Program-made: the position numbers and the translations under genes
Source: Pseudonocardia sp. HH130630-07
GTDB lineage: Bacteria; Actinomycetota; Actinomycetes; Mycobacteriales; Pseudonocardiaceae
Assembly (NCBI RefSeq): GCF_001698125.1
Contig: NZ_CP013854.1
Location: 5,890,001 to 5,954,000, forward strand
Direction: 5' to 3'
Length of the DNA stretch: 64,000 bases
In this document: one piece after another, positions 1-8,859 of the stretch
Position numbering within the stretch: the stretch's first letter is position 1
Layout: each line of letters starts with the position of its first letter
Notes under the pieces: generated by a model
The model's database searches: none
What the model saw: only the letters and a program-made list of their open reading frames with translations
What the model was told of the DNA's origin: nothing

Positions 1-1
1 C

Positions 2-334
2 ACGACCGGCGAGATGTACGACGGGTACGTCCGGCGGACCCGCGACGCCGGCCCGGTGCCGTCGTTCAACCAGTGGACCTTCGTCGACGCCGAGGACCTG
101 GGCGACCTCGCCGTGCGCGCCGCGACCGCCGACACCCCGGGGCACGAGGTCGTCTACGCGGCCCAGCCGGACAACCTGCTCGGCGAGCCCCTCGCCGAGC
201 TCGTGGCCCGGGCCTTCGGCGACGACGCCCCGCCGGTCGGGGACCTCGACCGGCCCGACGCCGGCGCACTGAGCATCGCCAAGGCGCGCCGGCTGTTCGG
301 CTGGGAGCCCCGCAGCGGCCTGGCCGCACGCTGA
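2..334 (+). CDS. NAD-dependent epimerase/dehydratase family protein, C-terminal part
   Basis: The reading frame is open from the first bases, so only the C-terminal ~110 residues are present and the start lies outside the window. The segment contains a VDAEDLGDLAVRAA stretch and ends with a KARRLFGWEP-type motif. Both are usual near the C terminus of extended short-chain dehydrogenases (UDP-sugar epimerase/dehydratase type), where the end of the fold closes the substrate pocket. The Rossmann glycine motif and the YxxxK pair would be upstream and cannot be checked. Substrate unknown. It converges with the ABC permease gene that ends at 383; 48 bp separate them. Confidence 0.6.
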   Translation, partial: TTGEMYDGYVRRTRDAGPVPSFNQWTFVDAEDLGDLAVRAATADTPGHEVVYAAQPDNLLGEPLAELVARAFGDDAPPVGDLDRPDAGALSIAKARRLFGWEPRSGLAAR

Positions 335-382
335 CCGGCCCGGCCGGCGCCGGACCGGCGCCGGCCGGCCGTGCGGGGCCGC

Positions 383-1309
383 TCAGCGACCCGCGCCGGC
401 TGCCGCGGTCGCCACTCCCAGGCCGGCGGCCGCGCCCGGGGTGGCGGCCGGGTTCGAGCGGGCGCGCAGCGTCGTGAGCAGGCTCGACCCGGGCCGCTCC
501 GCCAGCGCCGAGGTGAAGCGGTCGAGGAAGATCGCGACGATCACCACCGCCAGCCCGCCCTCGGCACCGGTGCCGATGTCGAGCTGGGTCACCGCGCTGA
601 CGACGACGGTGCCCAGACCGTCGGCCCCCGCGAGCCCCGCGACGACGACCATCGACAGCGCCAGCATGATCACCTGGTTCACCCCGGCCATGATCGACGG
701 CAGCGCCATCGGCAGCTGCACCTCGCGCAGGATCTGCCGGGGATGGGCGCCGAACGCGTGGGCCGCCTCGACGACCTCGCCGTCGACGCCGCGGATGCCC
801 AGCTCGGTGAGCCGCACCGCGGGCGCGATCGAGAACACGATCGTCGCCACGACGCCGGGCACCACACCGATGCCGAACAGCAGCACGACCGGGATCAGGT
901 AGACGAACGCCGGGACGGTCTGCATGAGGTCGAGCAGCGGCCGCAGGGTGCGGCTCGCCGCCGGGCTGCGCGCGGCCCAGATGCCGAGCGGGATGCCCAC
1001 GGCGACCGCGATCAGCGCCGCGACCAGTACCAGGCCGAACGTCTCCATCGTCTCGGTCCACAGGTCGAACGACGACACCAGCGCGAATCCGACCAGCGTG
1101 AACGCGGCGAACGCCGGGCCGCGCACCAGCAGCGCGAGCGCGACCAGCAGCACCAGCCACAACCACCACGGCGGTCCGGTGAAGACCGTCGTCACCCCGT
1201 CCACGACGACGGTGACGACCGCGCCGATGCCGTCGAAGAACCCGCCGGCGACCTGCAGCAGCCACAGGACGAAGGCCTCGATGTAGCTCCCGAGCTCGAT
1301 CCTGGGCAT
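383..1309 (-). CDS. Glycine betaine/proline-type ABC transporter permease
   Basis: This is a 308-residue polytopic membrane protein of the ProW/OpuAB type. Five to seven hydrophobic segments are visible, and the region around residues 85-260 (from VAVGIPLGIWAARSP through the RQILREVQLPMALPSIMAGV loop) matches the binding-protein-dependent permease domain, including the EAA-type cytoplasmic loop that docks on the ATPase. Its ATG shares one base with the stop codon of the ATPase gene (TGATG), so the two are probably translationally coupled. It is the last gene of a substrate-binding protein, ATPase, permease operon. The likely role is uptake of glycine betaine or related quaternary amines for osmoprotection; the exact ligand is not shown by the sequence. 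Confidence 0.88.
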   Translation of the reverse strand: MPRIELGSYIEAFVLWLLQVAGGFFDGIGAVVTVVVDGVTTVFTGPPWWLWLVLLVALALLVRGPAFAAFTLVGFALVSSFDLWTETMETFGLVLVAALIAVAVGIPLGIWAARSPAASRTLRPLLDLMQTVPAFVYLIPVVLLFGIGVVPGVVATIVFSIAPAVRLTELGIRGVDGEVVEAAHAFGAHPRQILREVQLPMALPSIMAGVNQVIMLALSMVVVAGLAGADGLGTVVVSAVTQLDIGTGAEGGLAVVIVAIFLDRFTSALAERPGSSLLTTLRARSNPAATPGAAAGLGVATAAAGAGR

Positions 1310-2541
1310 CAGGCGTTCCCCCCGTCGGCCGGGGCACCGGCGGACTCGTGTGCGGACGGTGCGTCCTCGGTCGACAGTGCCGCGAGCACGACCCCGCGCG
1401 GGACGACGCCGGTCAGCCGGCCGTCCTCGACGACGCCGAGCGGCACCGGGTTGCGGCCGACCTGGTGCAGCAGGTCGATCAGCGGGCGGTCCGGCTCGGT
1501 GGTCCGGAACTCCTCGACCAGCGCCGAGGGCTCGATCGCGGTCGCGTGGCGGGCCGCGGCCACGCCCAGCCGGTCGTCCCGGACGACCCCGAGGATGCGG
1601 TGGTCGTCGTCCAGGACGTAGGCACCGGTGGCCTCGGCCCGGCCGAGCCGGACGAGCACGTCGGCCGGCCGCTCGTCGAGCCGGACGGTGATCCGCGGCT
1701 CCACGACGACGTCCGCGGCGGTGAGCACCCGGCTGCGGTCGACGTCGGCGACGAACTCGGCCACGTAGTCGTCGGCCGGGGACTCCAGGATCTCCGGGCC
1801 GGTGCCGACCTGGACCAGCCGCCCGTCCTTGAGCAGCAGGATCCGGTCACCCAGCAGCATGGCCTCGTTGAGGTCGTGGGTGATGAAGACGATCGTCTTC
1901 CGCAGGTCCTTCTGCAGCCGGACCAGCAGCTGCTGCATGTCGCGACGGATCAGCGGGTCGAGGGCGGAGTAGGGCTCGTCCATCAGCAGGACGTCGGTGT
2001 CGCTGGCCAGCGCCCTGGCCAGCCCGACCCGCTGCTGCATGCCGCCGGAGAGCTGGGCGGGTGTCGCGTCGGCCCGGTCGGCGAGCCCGACCTGGTCGAG
2101 CGCCCACTCGGCCCGTTCCCGGCGCTGCGCCGCGGCGACACCGCGGATCTGCAGGCCGTACTCGGCGTTCTGCCGGACCGTGCGGTGCGGCAGCAGCGCG
2201 AAGTGCTGGAACACCATCGCGATCCGCTCGTTGCGCAGCGTGCGCAGCTCCGCGTCGCCGAGCGAGCCGAGATCGCGACCGTCGACCCCGATCGAGCCCG
2301 AGGTCGGCTCGATCAGCCGGTTCAGCAGCCGGACCAGCGTCGACTTCCCGGAGCCGGACAGGCCCATGATCACGAACAGCTCGCCGGGGGCGATGTCGAA
2401 GGAGACGTCGTGCACGGCCAGCGTGGCGCCGGTGCGCTGCAGGATCTCGCCCCGGCCGACGCCGTCACCGGCGAGGCGCACGGCCTCGTCGACCGCCGCG
2501 GCGTCGCCGAAGACCTTGGTGAGGTTGCGGACCTCGATCAT
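1309..2541 (-). CDS. Glycine betaine/proline-type ABC transporter ATP-binding protein
   Basis: This 410-residue ATPase belongs to the ProV/OpuAA family. It shows the Walker A motif GLSGSGKST near residue 60, the signature LSGGMQQRV near 165 and the Walker B motif VLLMDEPYSALDP just after. The N-terminal extension before the nucleotide-binding fold (about 45 residues) and the C-terminal CBS-like region (about residues 275-395, ending in the ED-rich tail) are typical of ProV and absent from most other ABC ATPases; in OpuA the CBS module senses ionic strength. Its start overlaps the end of the binding-protein gene by 4 nt and its stop touches the permease start, giving a tightly coupled three-gene operon. 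Confidence 0.92.
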   Translation of the reverse strand: MIEVRNLTKVFGDAAAVDEAVRLAGDGVGRGEILQRTGATLAVHDVSFDIAPGELFVIMGLSGSGKSTLVRLLNRLIEPTSGSIGVDGRDLGSLGDAELRTLRNERIAMVFQHFALLPHRTVRQNAEYGLQIRGVAAAQRRERAEWALDQVGLADRADATPAQLSGGMQQRVGLARALASDTDVLLMDEPYSALDPLIRRDMQQLLVRLQKDLRKTIVFITHDLNEAMLLGDRILLLKDGRLVQVGTGPEILESPADDYVAEFVADVDRSRVLTAADVVVEPRITVRLDERPADVLVRLGRAEATGAYVLDDDHRILGVVRDDRLGVAAARHATAIEPSALVEEFRTTEPDRPLIDLLHQVGRNPVPLGVVEDGRLTGVVPRGVVLAALSTEDAPSAHESAGAPADGGNA

Positions 2542-3503
2542 GCGGCGTCACCGACCCAGGCCCGGACGCGGTCGGGGTTCGCCGCGACGTAGTCCCCGGC
2601 CACCAGCTCGACGTCCTCGTTGTCGACGTCCACCCGCTTGAGCATCTCCTCGACGTCGGCCAGCGGGATCTCCAGGCGCCGCAGCAGGGCGTCGAACCGC
2701 GGGGGCAGCGCACCCGGCTCGGTGCTGCCCGCCGTCCACGCCGAGTACGCCGGCATCGCGCAGGCGCCGTCGCCGGTGGTGTAGCAGTCGTCGCGGGCCG
2801 GGTTCGGCTCCGAGAGCTTGGTCATCTGCAGCTCCTGGAAGATGTAGTGCGGCCGGTAGAGGTAGACCAGGATCGGCTGGCGGCGCTCGTAGGCCCGGCG
2901 CAGCTCGGCGATCTGCGCCGCCTCGCTGGAGGTCACCTGTTCCAGGTCCAGCCCGTAGCCGGCCAGGCGCTTGGCGTTGTACTCGGTGGTCAGGAAGCTC
3001 GGGTCGGAGTCGACGAGCCGGCCGCCGAGCGCGTCGGCGTAGTCGTTGAGCTGGCCCACGTCGGTGAGCCCGGCGAGCGGCTGGCCGGGCTCCGTGGCGT
3101 AGCTCGGCACGTACCAGCCCTGCTCGGCACCGGAGTAGGTCGGGTGCACCAGCTCGATCCGGTCCGCGGCCTTCGCGGCCAGCTCGGACTGGTTGGGCAT
3201 CGCGACCTCGGTGAGGGCGTCGACGTCGCCGCGCTGGGCACCCGCCCAGGCGGTCGCCGGCCCGACCTGGATCGTCTTCAGCTCCCCGACGCCCAGCTCG
3301 GGATGGGTCGCGACGACCTCGGCCAGGATGGCGTTGGTCAGCTTCGCGGCGCTCCACGGGAACTGCGCCATCCGGACGGTGGCGCCGTCGTTCCCGGTCG
3401 AAGCGCAGCCGGAGCCGGCGAGCAGGAGCGCGAGCAGGGCCACGAACAGGCGGAGGTGCCGTGGCCGGGCCACGGCAGGGGGCGGATCGGCCACGAAGGG
3501 CAC
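2538..3503 (-). CDS. Glycine betaine-type ABC transporter substrate-binding lipoprotein
   Basis: This is a 321-residue OpuAC-type periplasmic-binding-protein homologue. The N terminus has a basic stretch, a hydrophobic core rich in L and A (about residues 19-31) and a Cys at about residue 33 (AGSGCAS), consistent with a lipoprotein signal anchored on the outer face of the membrane. Aromatic residues spread through the protein (for example AEQGWYVP and YRPHYIFQELQM) fit a cation-pi ligand cage for quaternary amines. The GTG start at 3503 is preceded by AGAGGA. First gene of the operon; its promoter should lie between 3504 and about 3690, where I see no clear -35/-10 pair. Confidence 0.87.
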   Translation of the reverse strand: MPFVADPPPAVARPRHLRLFVALLALLLAGSGCASTGNDGATVRMAQFPWSAAKLTNAILAEVVATHPELGVGELKTIQVGPATAWAGAQRGDVDALTEVAMPNQSELAAKAADRIELVHPTYSGAEQGWYVPSYATEPGQPLAGLTDVGQLNDYADALGGRLVDSDPSFLTTEYNAKRLAGYGLDLEQVTSSEAAQIAELRRAYERRQPILVYLYRPHYIFQELQMTKLSEPNPARDDCYTTGDGACAMPAYSAWTAGSTEPGALPPRFDALLRRLEIPLADVEEMLKRVDVDNEDVELVAGDYVAANPDRVRAWVGDAA

Positions 3504-3688
3504 GTCCTCTCGGTGGTCGTCGAGTCGGCGTCCCGGCGCTGCGCACGGAGCACCGGCGGTCTCACCCGGTCACCGACAGGCGGACGACCACATCCGGCAC
3601 AGGTCGAGGTGCAGACGCGCCACCAGCCGGAGCTCGAGGATCACCGGGGCAGCCTCCTGCACGGCACCGCCCCCCGCAACACGGAGCG

Positions 3689-3707
3689 GGGCGGTCACCG
3701 ACCGCCC
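3689..3707 (-). terminator. Short hairpin downstream of the NADH dehydrogenase-like gene
   Basis: A perfect 8-bp inverted repeat (GGGCGGTC and GACCGCCC) with a 3-nt loop lies 17 bp beyond the stop codon of the flavoprotein gene on the minus strand. There is no T tract, which is common for high-GC actinobacterial terminators. It separates the flavoprotein transcript from the ABC operon. Confidence 0.5.
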
Positions 3708-3723
3708 TCCCCCGCGGTCCGTC

Positions 3724-5010
3724 TCACCTGCCCGAGCGGGCGGTGTCCGGGGTGGCGGCGCCGACCGCCGGGCGTGCCCGCCTCGTGCGGGACCGCACGA
3801 GCCCGTTCAGCACCCGGCCGAGCTGGCGCCGCGAGGGCAGGTAGGAGCCGAAGAACATCGCCCGCGACATCCAGGCCATCCGGCCGTGGAACGGCATCCC
3901 CCACGCATCGAGCAGGGCCTCGCCACCACCGAGCCCGGCGGTGACCCCGACGCTGCGCCAGGTGAACGGGCGCGGGTCCCGGCCGGCGAGCACGAGGGCG
4001 ACGTTGCGACCCAGCCAGCTGCCCTGGCCGATGGCCCAGGCCGCGTCCTTCGGGCACGGCTCGCCCGACGGGAGCGGGATCTCGGCCGCGTCCCCGCCGG
4101 CCCACACCCGCGGGGCGGCCCGGAACGTGTCGTCGACGACCAGGCGGCCCTGCTCGCTGCGCGGCAGGTCGTCCAGGCCGGGGACCGACACCGCCCGGTT
4201 CCCGACCGTCGCGACCGTGGTCGTCGCCGCGATCCACGTCCCGTCGGACAGCTCGACGCCGTCCGCGGCGACCCGGACCACCCGGGCCGGGGCCAGCACC
4301 TCGATGCCGTTCGCGGTGAGCGCCGCGACCAGCCGGGCGCGCAGCGCCGGGGAGAACTCCCGGCCGATCGTCTCCGAGGCCGACACCACCCGCACCCGGC
4401 CGCCCTCGGTGCGGGCACCGTTGCGCTCCAGCCGCTGCGCGATCGCGATCGCGGTCTCGGCACCGGCCAGCCCGCCACCGACGACGACCACGTCCAGCGC
4501 CCCGTCGGCCCGCTCGCCGGCCGGCACCGCGCGGGCCTGCGCGACGCGCTCGTCGAGGTGCTCGACGAGCCGGCCGGCCCGGATCGCCTCCCGCAGGGTG
4601 AACGCGTGCTCGGCCATGCCGGGGACCAGGTCCACCTTCTCCTGCGCACCGACGCCGACGACGAGCTGGTCGTACTCCAGCCGGGTGCTGCCGCCGTCGG
4701 TGAGCTCGACCTCGACCGTGCGCGCCTCCCGGTCCACCCGGACGGCCTTCCCGCGCACGTGCGTGGCCCGCGGGAGAGCCTCGGCGATCGGGCTGTGCGG
4801 CGCCGTCGTCGGCAGCTCACCGGAGATGACCTCACCGGTCCACCCGTGGAAGGCGTGCACCGGCGACGGTGCGACGACCGTGACCCGCAGCCGGCCGCGT
4901 CCGTGCCGCACGAGCGCGCGGGCGGACCAGATGGCGAGGTAGCCGGCCCCCAGGACGACGACGTGGGTGCGCTCGTCGGGGCGGCCGGTGGGGGTGCGAT
5001 CGGGGGTCAT
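3724..5010 (-). CDS. NAD(P)/FAD-dependent oxidoreductase, type II NADH dehydrogenase-like
   Basis: This is a 428-residue two-dinucleotide-fold flavoprotein. The first fold begins at about residue 17 (VVVLGAGYLAIWSARAL, FAD), and a second GxGxxG (VVVVGGGLAGAETAIAIA) near residue 165 should bind NAD(P)H. A late GDAAEIP-type motif (about residue 315) contacts FAD. The family feeds NADH electrons into quinone without pumping protons; the C-terminal region with RSRTRRARP could associate with the membrane. I chose the ATG at 5010 because AGGAA lies just upstream; a longer open frame begins at 5139 but has no family match in its first 43 residues. Monocistronic, divergent from the carboxylic acid reductase gene. 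Confidence 0.8.
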   Translation of the reverse strand: MTPDRTPTGRPDERTHVVVLGAGYLAIWSARALVRHGRGRLRVTVVAPSPVHAFHGWTGEVISGELPTTAPHSPIAEALPRATHVRGKAVRVDREARTVEVELTDGGSTRLEYDQLVVGVGAQEKVDLVPGMAEHAFTLREAIRAGRLVEHLDERVAQARAVPAGERADGALDVVVVGGGLAGAETAIAIAQRLERNGARTEGGRVRVVSASETIGREFSPALRARLVAALTANGIEVLAPARVVRVAADGVELSDGTWIAATTTVATVGNRAVSVPGLDDLPRSEQGRLVVDDTFRAAPRVWAGGDAAEIPLPSGEPCPKDAAWAIGQGSWLGRNVALVLAGRDPRPFTWRSVGVTAGLGGGEALLDAWGMPFHGRMAWMSRAMFFGSYLPSRRQLGRVLNGLVRSRTRRARPAVGAATPDTARSGR

Positions 5011-5329
5011 GGCGTTCCTCGCAGTGTGTGGCCGGGCACCGCGGGGCGGTGATCGGACGGGGACCGGACGGGATGTCTTGCTGCGCACCCCGATCCGCGA
5101 CGCGGCGACCCTGGCACCGCCGCACGGACCGGACGGCACCGGCCGTCGTCCCGGCGGGATTCCGGGGATCTTCCCCTGCGAACACCATCGGCTCGACGAC
5201 GCTGCGGCACCCTACGCCCACGGTGCGTGAACCCCGTCGCGGGACACGGGCACCGCTGCCGGGTGGATGTCGGGGTTCCCCGGTACCTTCCGCGCACACG
5301 ACCAGCACCGACGACGAGTGGGCGGCCCG
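5011..5329. other. Divergent intergenic region between the flavoprotein and carboxylic acid reductase genes
   Basis: This 319-bp stretch should contain both promoters. I see no convincing -35/-10 pair, no RNA gene and no conserved small reading frame. The ORFs that cover it on both strands are extensions of the flanking genes without a family match. Confidence 0.4.
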
Positions 5330-8300
5330 ATGACCACGACCCCGGCGACGACCCAGGCGACCCCGGCAGCGGGCGCGGCCGCGCTCGCCGAGCGCTCCGC
5401 CGCTCTCGCGGCGGAGCTGGGGCGGCACGACGCGGAGTTCCGTGCCGCCCGCCCGGACGACGACGTGCGGGCGGCGGCGACCGAACCCGGGCTGAGCCTC
5501 GCCACGAGCATCGACCGCCTGATGCGCGGCTACGCCGACCGCGCGGCGGTCGGATGGCGCGAGGTGGCGGCCGTCGTGGACCCGTCGACCGGCCGGGTCA
5601 CCGGCACCCTCGGGGACACCTTCGCCACCGTGACCTACGCCGCGGTGTGGGACCGGGCGCGCACGCTGGCCACCGCCTGGTCCCGGCTCGGTGTCGGCGC
5701 CGGCGACCCGGTCGCGACGCTGGGCTTCACCAGCGCGGACTACGCGCTCGTCGATCTCGCGGTGATCGCGCTCGGGGCCGTCGCCGTCCCGCTGCAGCCG
5801 GGTGCCCCGCAGGCGCAGCTGCGCGGGATCGCCGGGGACACCGGGGCCCGCGTGCTCGCCGTGAGCACGCACTGCCTCGCGGCGGCGACCGGGCCGGCCG
5901 AGGGCTGCCCGGCGCTGCGCGAGGTGCTGGTCTTCGACCACGACCCGCGGCTCGACGACCACCGCGAGCGATTGGAGACGGCCCGCGCGGCGCTGCGGCC
6001 CTCCGGTCGCGAGGTCCGCACGGTGCAGGAGGTGCTGGCCGGGCACGCCGGTGTCCCGTTCGTCCCGCTGTTCGAGCCCGCGGAGCCCGCCGACCGGCTG
6101 GCGCTGCTGTCCTACACCTCCGGCAGCACCGGTGTGCCCAAGGGCGCCATGTACCCGCAGCGGCTGGTCCTGGCCCTGCTGAACGGCGAGGGCATCACCA
6201 CCTCGCTGCCGGCGATCTCGCTCGCCTACCTGCCGATGAGCCACCTCATGGGCCGGCACGCGGTGCTGAGCACGTTCGGCCGCGGCGGCACGAACATGTT
6301 CGCGGCGAGCGGCGACCTGTCGACGCTGTTCGACGACCTCGCGCTCGTGCGCCCGACCGGCATCACCACGGTGCCGCGGGTGCTCGACATGCTCCACGAC
6401 CTGTACCGCGCCCGGCTGCAGCTGCGCACCGGGGGCGGGCGCGAGCCGGACGGGACCGACACCGCCGAGGTGCTCGCCGACCTGCGCGACCGGGTGCTGG
6501 GCGGGCGGATCCTGCAGGCGTTCGTCGGCGGCGCACCGGTCTCGGCGGCCACGAAGGCCTTCACCGAGGCGTGCCTGGGTGTCCCCCTGGTGGAGGGGTT
6601 CGGCGCCACCGAGTGCGGGATGGTCGTGGTGAACGGCACCGTGAGCCGGCCACCGACGATCGACTACAAGCTCGTCGACGTGCCCGAGTTCGGCTACTTC
6701 TCCACCGACCGGCCGTACCCCCGCGGCGAGCTGCTGGTCCGCAGCACCCGGATGTTCGCCGGCTACCACGGCCGGCCCGAGGCGACCGCCGCCGCGTTCG
6801 ACGAGGAGGGCTTCTACCGCACCGGCGACATCGTGGCCCGGACCGGCCCGGACCGGCTCGTGCACCTCGACCGCCGCAACACGGTGCAGAAGCTGTCCCA
6901 GGGCCATTTCGTCGCGCTCGCCAGGGTCGAGGCCGCGCTGACGGCCGACGCCGACATCGAGCAGGTCTTCGTCCACGGCGACAGCGAGCGGTCCTACCTG
7001 CTCGCCGTGGTCGTCCCGGCCCGGCACCTGCTCGACGCCGCACTGTCCGACGAGCAGCTGCGGGACCGGTCCGTCGAGGCACTGCGCCGTGCGGCGCGGG
7101 CCGCCGGGCTGGAGGGCTACGAGACCCCGCGCGACGTGCTCGTCGAGCGGGAGCCCTTCGACCTCGCGAACGGCCTGCTGTCCGACGTGCGCAAGCTGCT
7201 GCGCCCCCAGCTGCGGGCGCGCTACGGCGAGCAGCTCGACCGGCTCTACGACGAGCACGCCCGCACGGAGTCCGACGAGCTGGCGGCGCTGCGGGAGCGG
7301 GCCGCCGGCCTGGCACCGGAGGAGGTCGTGGCCCGGGTCGTGCGGGCCCGGCTGCGGTGCCCGGCCGCCGACACCGTGCCCGGCGCCCGGCTGGTCGACC
7401 TGGGCGGGGACTCGCTCACCGCCGTCTCGCTGTCCGCGCTGCTGGGTGACGTGCTGGGCGTCGAGGTCCCGGCGAGCGTGCTCGTCGACCCGGCGGCCGA
7501 CCTGCGCTCGATCGCCGCGTACGTCCGGGACCGGCAGCGGTCCGCCGACCGGCTCGCCACGGCGGCCGCGGTGCACGGCCCGGGCGCCGGCGTCGTCCGG
7601 GCCGCGGACCTGGAGCCGGAGCGGTTCGTCGACGCGGCGGTCCTGGCGGCCGCCGCCGCGCTGCCCGCGCCGCCGGCGGCGCCGCCGCGGACCGTGCTGC
7701 TCACCGGCGCGACCGGCTTCCTCGGCCGGTTCCTGTGCCTGGAGTGGCTGGAGCGCGTCTCGCCGGCCGGCGGGAGCGTGGTGTGCGTGGTCCGCGCCGC
7801 GGACGACGCGGCCGCCCGCCGCCGCCTCGACGAGGCGCTGTCCGGGGACCCGGAGCTGGAGCGGCGCTTCGGCGAGCGGGCGGCGGACCGGCTCGAGGTG
7901 CTGGCCGGTGACCTCGGCGCCCCGAGGCTCGGCCTGGACGAGCGGACCTGGGCGGATCTGGCCGACCGGGTCGACGCGGTGGTGCACCCCGGCGCCCTGG
8001 TGAACCACGCGCTGCCCTACGAGCAGCTGTTCGCCCCGAACGTCGCCGGGACCGCGGAGGTCCTCCGGTTCGCGCTGACCGGGCGGCTCAAGCCGGTCAC
8101 CTTCCTCTCCTCGGTCGCCGTCGCCGACCAGATGGACCCCGCGCGGTTCGACGAGCAGGGCGACATCCGCGAGGTGAGCCCGCAGCGCACGCCGAGCGCG
8201 GACTACGCGAGCGGCTACGCCACCAGCAAGTGGGCCGGCGAGGTGCTGCTCCGCACGGCGCACGAGCGCTACGGGCTGCCCGTCACCGTGTTCCGGTCCT

Positions 8301-8857
8301 CGATGCTGCTCGCCCACCCCGGCTACGCCGGGCAGCTCAACACCACCGACGTCTTCACCAGGCTGCTGTCGAGCGTCCTCACCACCGGGATCGCCCCGGG
8401 CTCCTTCGCCCCGGGGTCGGCGGCCCGGCCCTACGACGGCCTGCCGGTCGACTTCGCCGCCGCGGCCGTCGCGGCGCTCGGGGCCGCACCGAGCCGGGAC
8501 TTCCGGACGTTCCACATGGCCAACCCGCACGCGGACGGACCGTCGCTGGACGACGTGGTCGACTGGCTGGTCGAGGACGGGCACCCGATCACCCGGCTCG
8601 CGGAGCACGACGCGTGGCGCAGCCGGACCGAGACGGCGCTGCGAGCCCTGCCGGAGCGCCGGCGACGTGGGTCGATCCTGCCCGCGCTGGCCTACCTGGA
8701 CCGGGAGGGTGCGGCCGGCTCGGCCCCGGTGCCGGTCGAGCGGTTCCGTGCGGCGGTCCGCGCTGCCCGGCCGGGCGGCCACGCCGACGTGCCCCGCCTG
8801 GACCGCGGGCTGGTCGCCAAGTACGTGGCCGACCTGCGCCGTCACGAGATGCTCTGA
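5330..8857 (+). CDS. car: Carboxylic acid reductase (adenylation-PCP-reductase)
   Basis: This large 1,175-residue enzyme, the usual length for Nocardia/Mycobacterium CARs, reduces carboxylic acids to aldehydes with ATP and NADPH. Order of domains: ANL adenylation domain with the A3 motif YTSGSTGVPKGAM near residue 260 and GFGATECG near 423; a carrier domain with GGDSLT near residue 694, whose Ser takes 4'-phosphopantetheine; and a thioester reductase with TGATGFLG near 791 (NADPH binding) and a YATSK catalytic pair near 961. The ATG at 5330 gives the family N terminus; the ribosome binding site is weak. The required phosphopantetheinyl transferase is not in the window. The two-component system begins 2 nt after its stop. 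Confidence 0.95.
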   Translation: MTTTPATTQATPAAGAAALAERSAALAAELGRHDAEFRAARPDDDVRAAATEPGLSLATSIDRLMRGYADRAAVGWREVAAVVDPSTGRVTGTLGDTFATVTYAAVWDRARTLATAWSRLGVGAGDPVATLGFTSADYALVDLAVIALGAVAVPLQPGAPQAQLRGIAGDTGARVLAVSTHCLAAATGPAEGCPALREVLVFDHDPRLDDHRERLETARAALRPSGREVRTVQEVLAGHAGVPFVPLFEPAEPADRLALLSYTSGSTGVPKGAMYPQRLVLALLNGEGITTSLPAISLAYLPMSHLMGRHAVLSTFGRGGTNMFAASGDLSTLFDDLALVRPTGITTVPRVLDMLHDLYRARLQLRTGGGREPDGTDTAEVLADLRDRVLGGRILQAFVGGAPVSAATKAFTEACLGVPLVEGFGATECGMVVVNGTVSRPPTIDYKLVDVPEFGYFSTDRPYPRGELLVRSTRMFAGYHGRPEATAAAFDEEGFYRTGDIVARTGPDRLVHLDRRNTVQKLSQGHFVALARVEAALTADADIEQVFVHGDSERSYLLAVVVPARHLLDAALSDEQLRDRSVEALRRAARAAGLEGYETPRDVLVEREPFDLANGLLSDVRKLLRPQLRARYGEQLDRLYDEHARTESDELAALRERAAGLAPEEVVARVVRARLRCPAADTVPGARLVDLGGDSLTAVSLSALLGDVLGVEVPASVLVDPAADLRSIAAYVRDRQRSADRLATAAAVHGPGAGVVRAADLEPERFVDAAVLAAAAALPAPPAAPPRTVLLTGATGFLGRFLCLEWLERVSPAGGSVVCVVRAADDAAARRRLDEALSGDPELERRFGERAADRLEVLAGDLGAPRLGLDERTWADLADRVDAVVHPGALVNHALPYEQLFAPNVAGTAEVLRFALTGRLKPVTFLSSVAVADQMDPARFDEQGDIREVSPQRTPSADYASGYATSKWAGEVLLRTAHERYGLPVTVFRSSMLLAHPGYAGQLNTTDVFTRLLSSVLTTGIAPGSFAPGSAARPYDGLPVDFAAAAVAALGAAPSRDFRTFHMANPHADGPSLDDVVDWLVEDGHPITRLAEHDAWRSRTETALRALPERRRRGSILPALAYLDREGAAGSAPVPVERFRAAVRAARPGGHADVPRLDRGLVAKYVADLRRHEML

Positions 8858-8859
8858 CC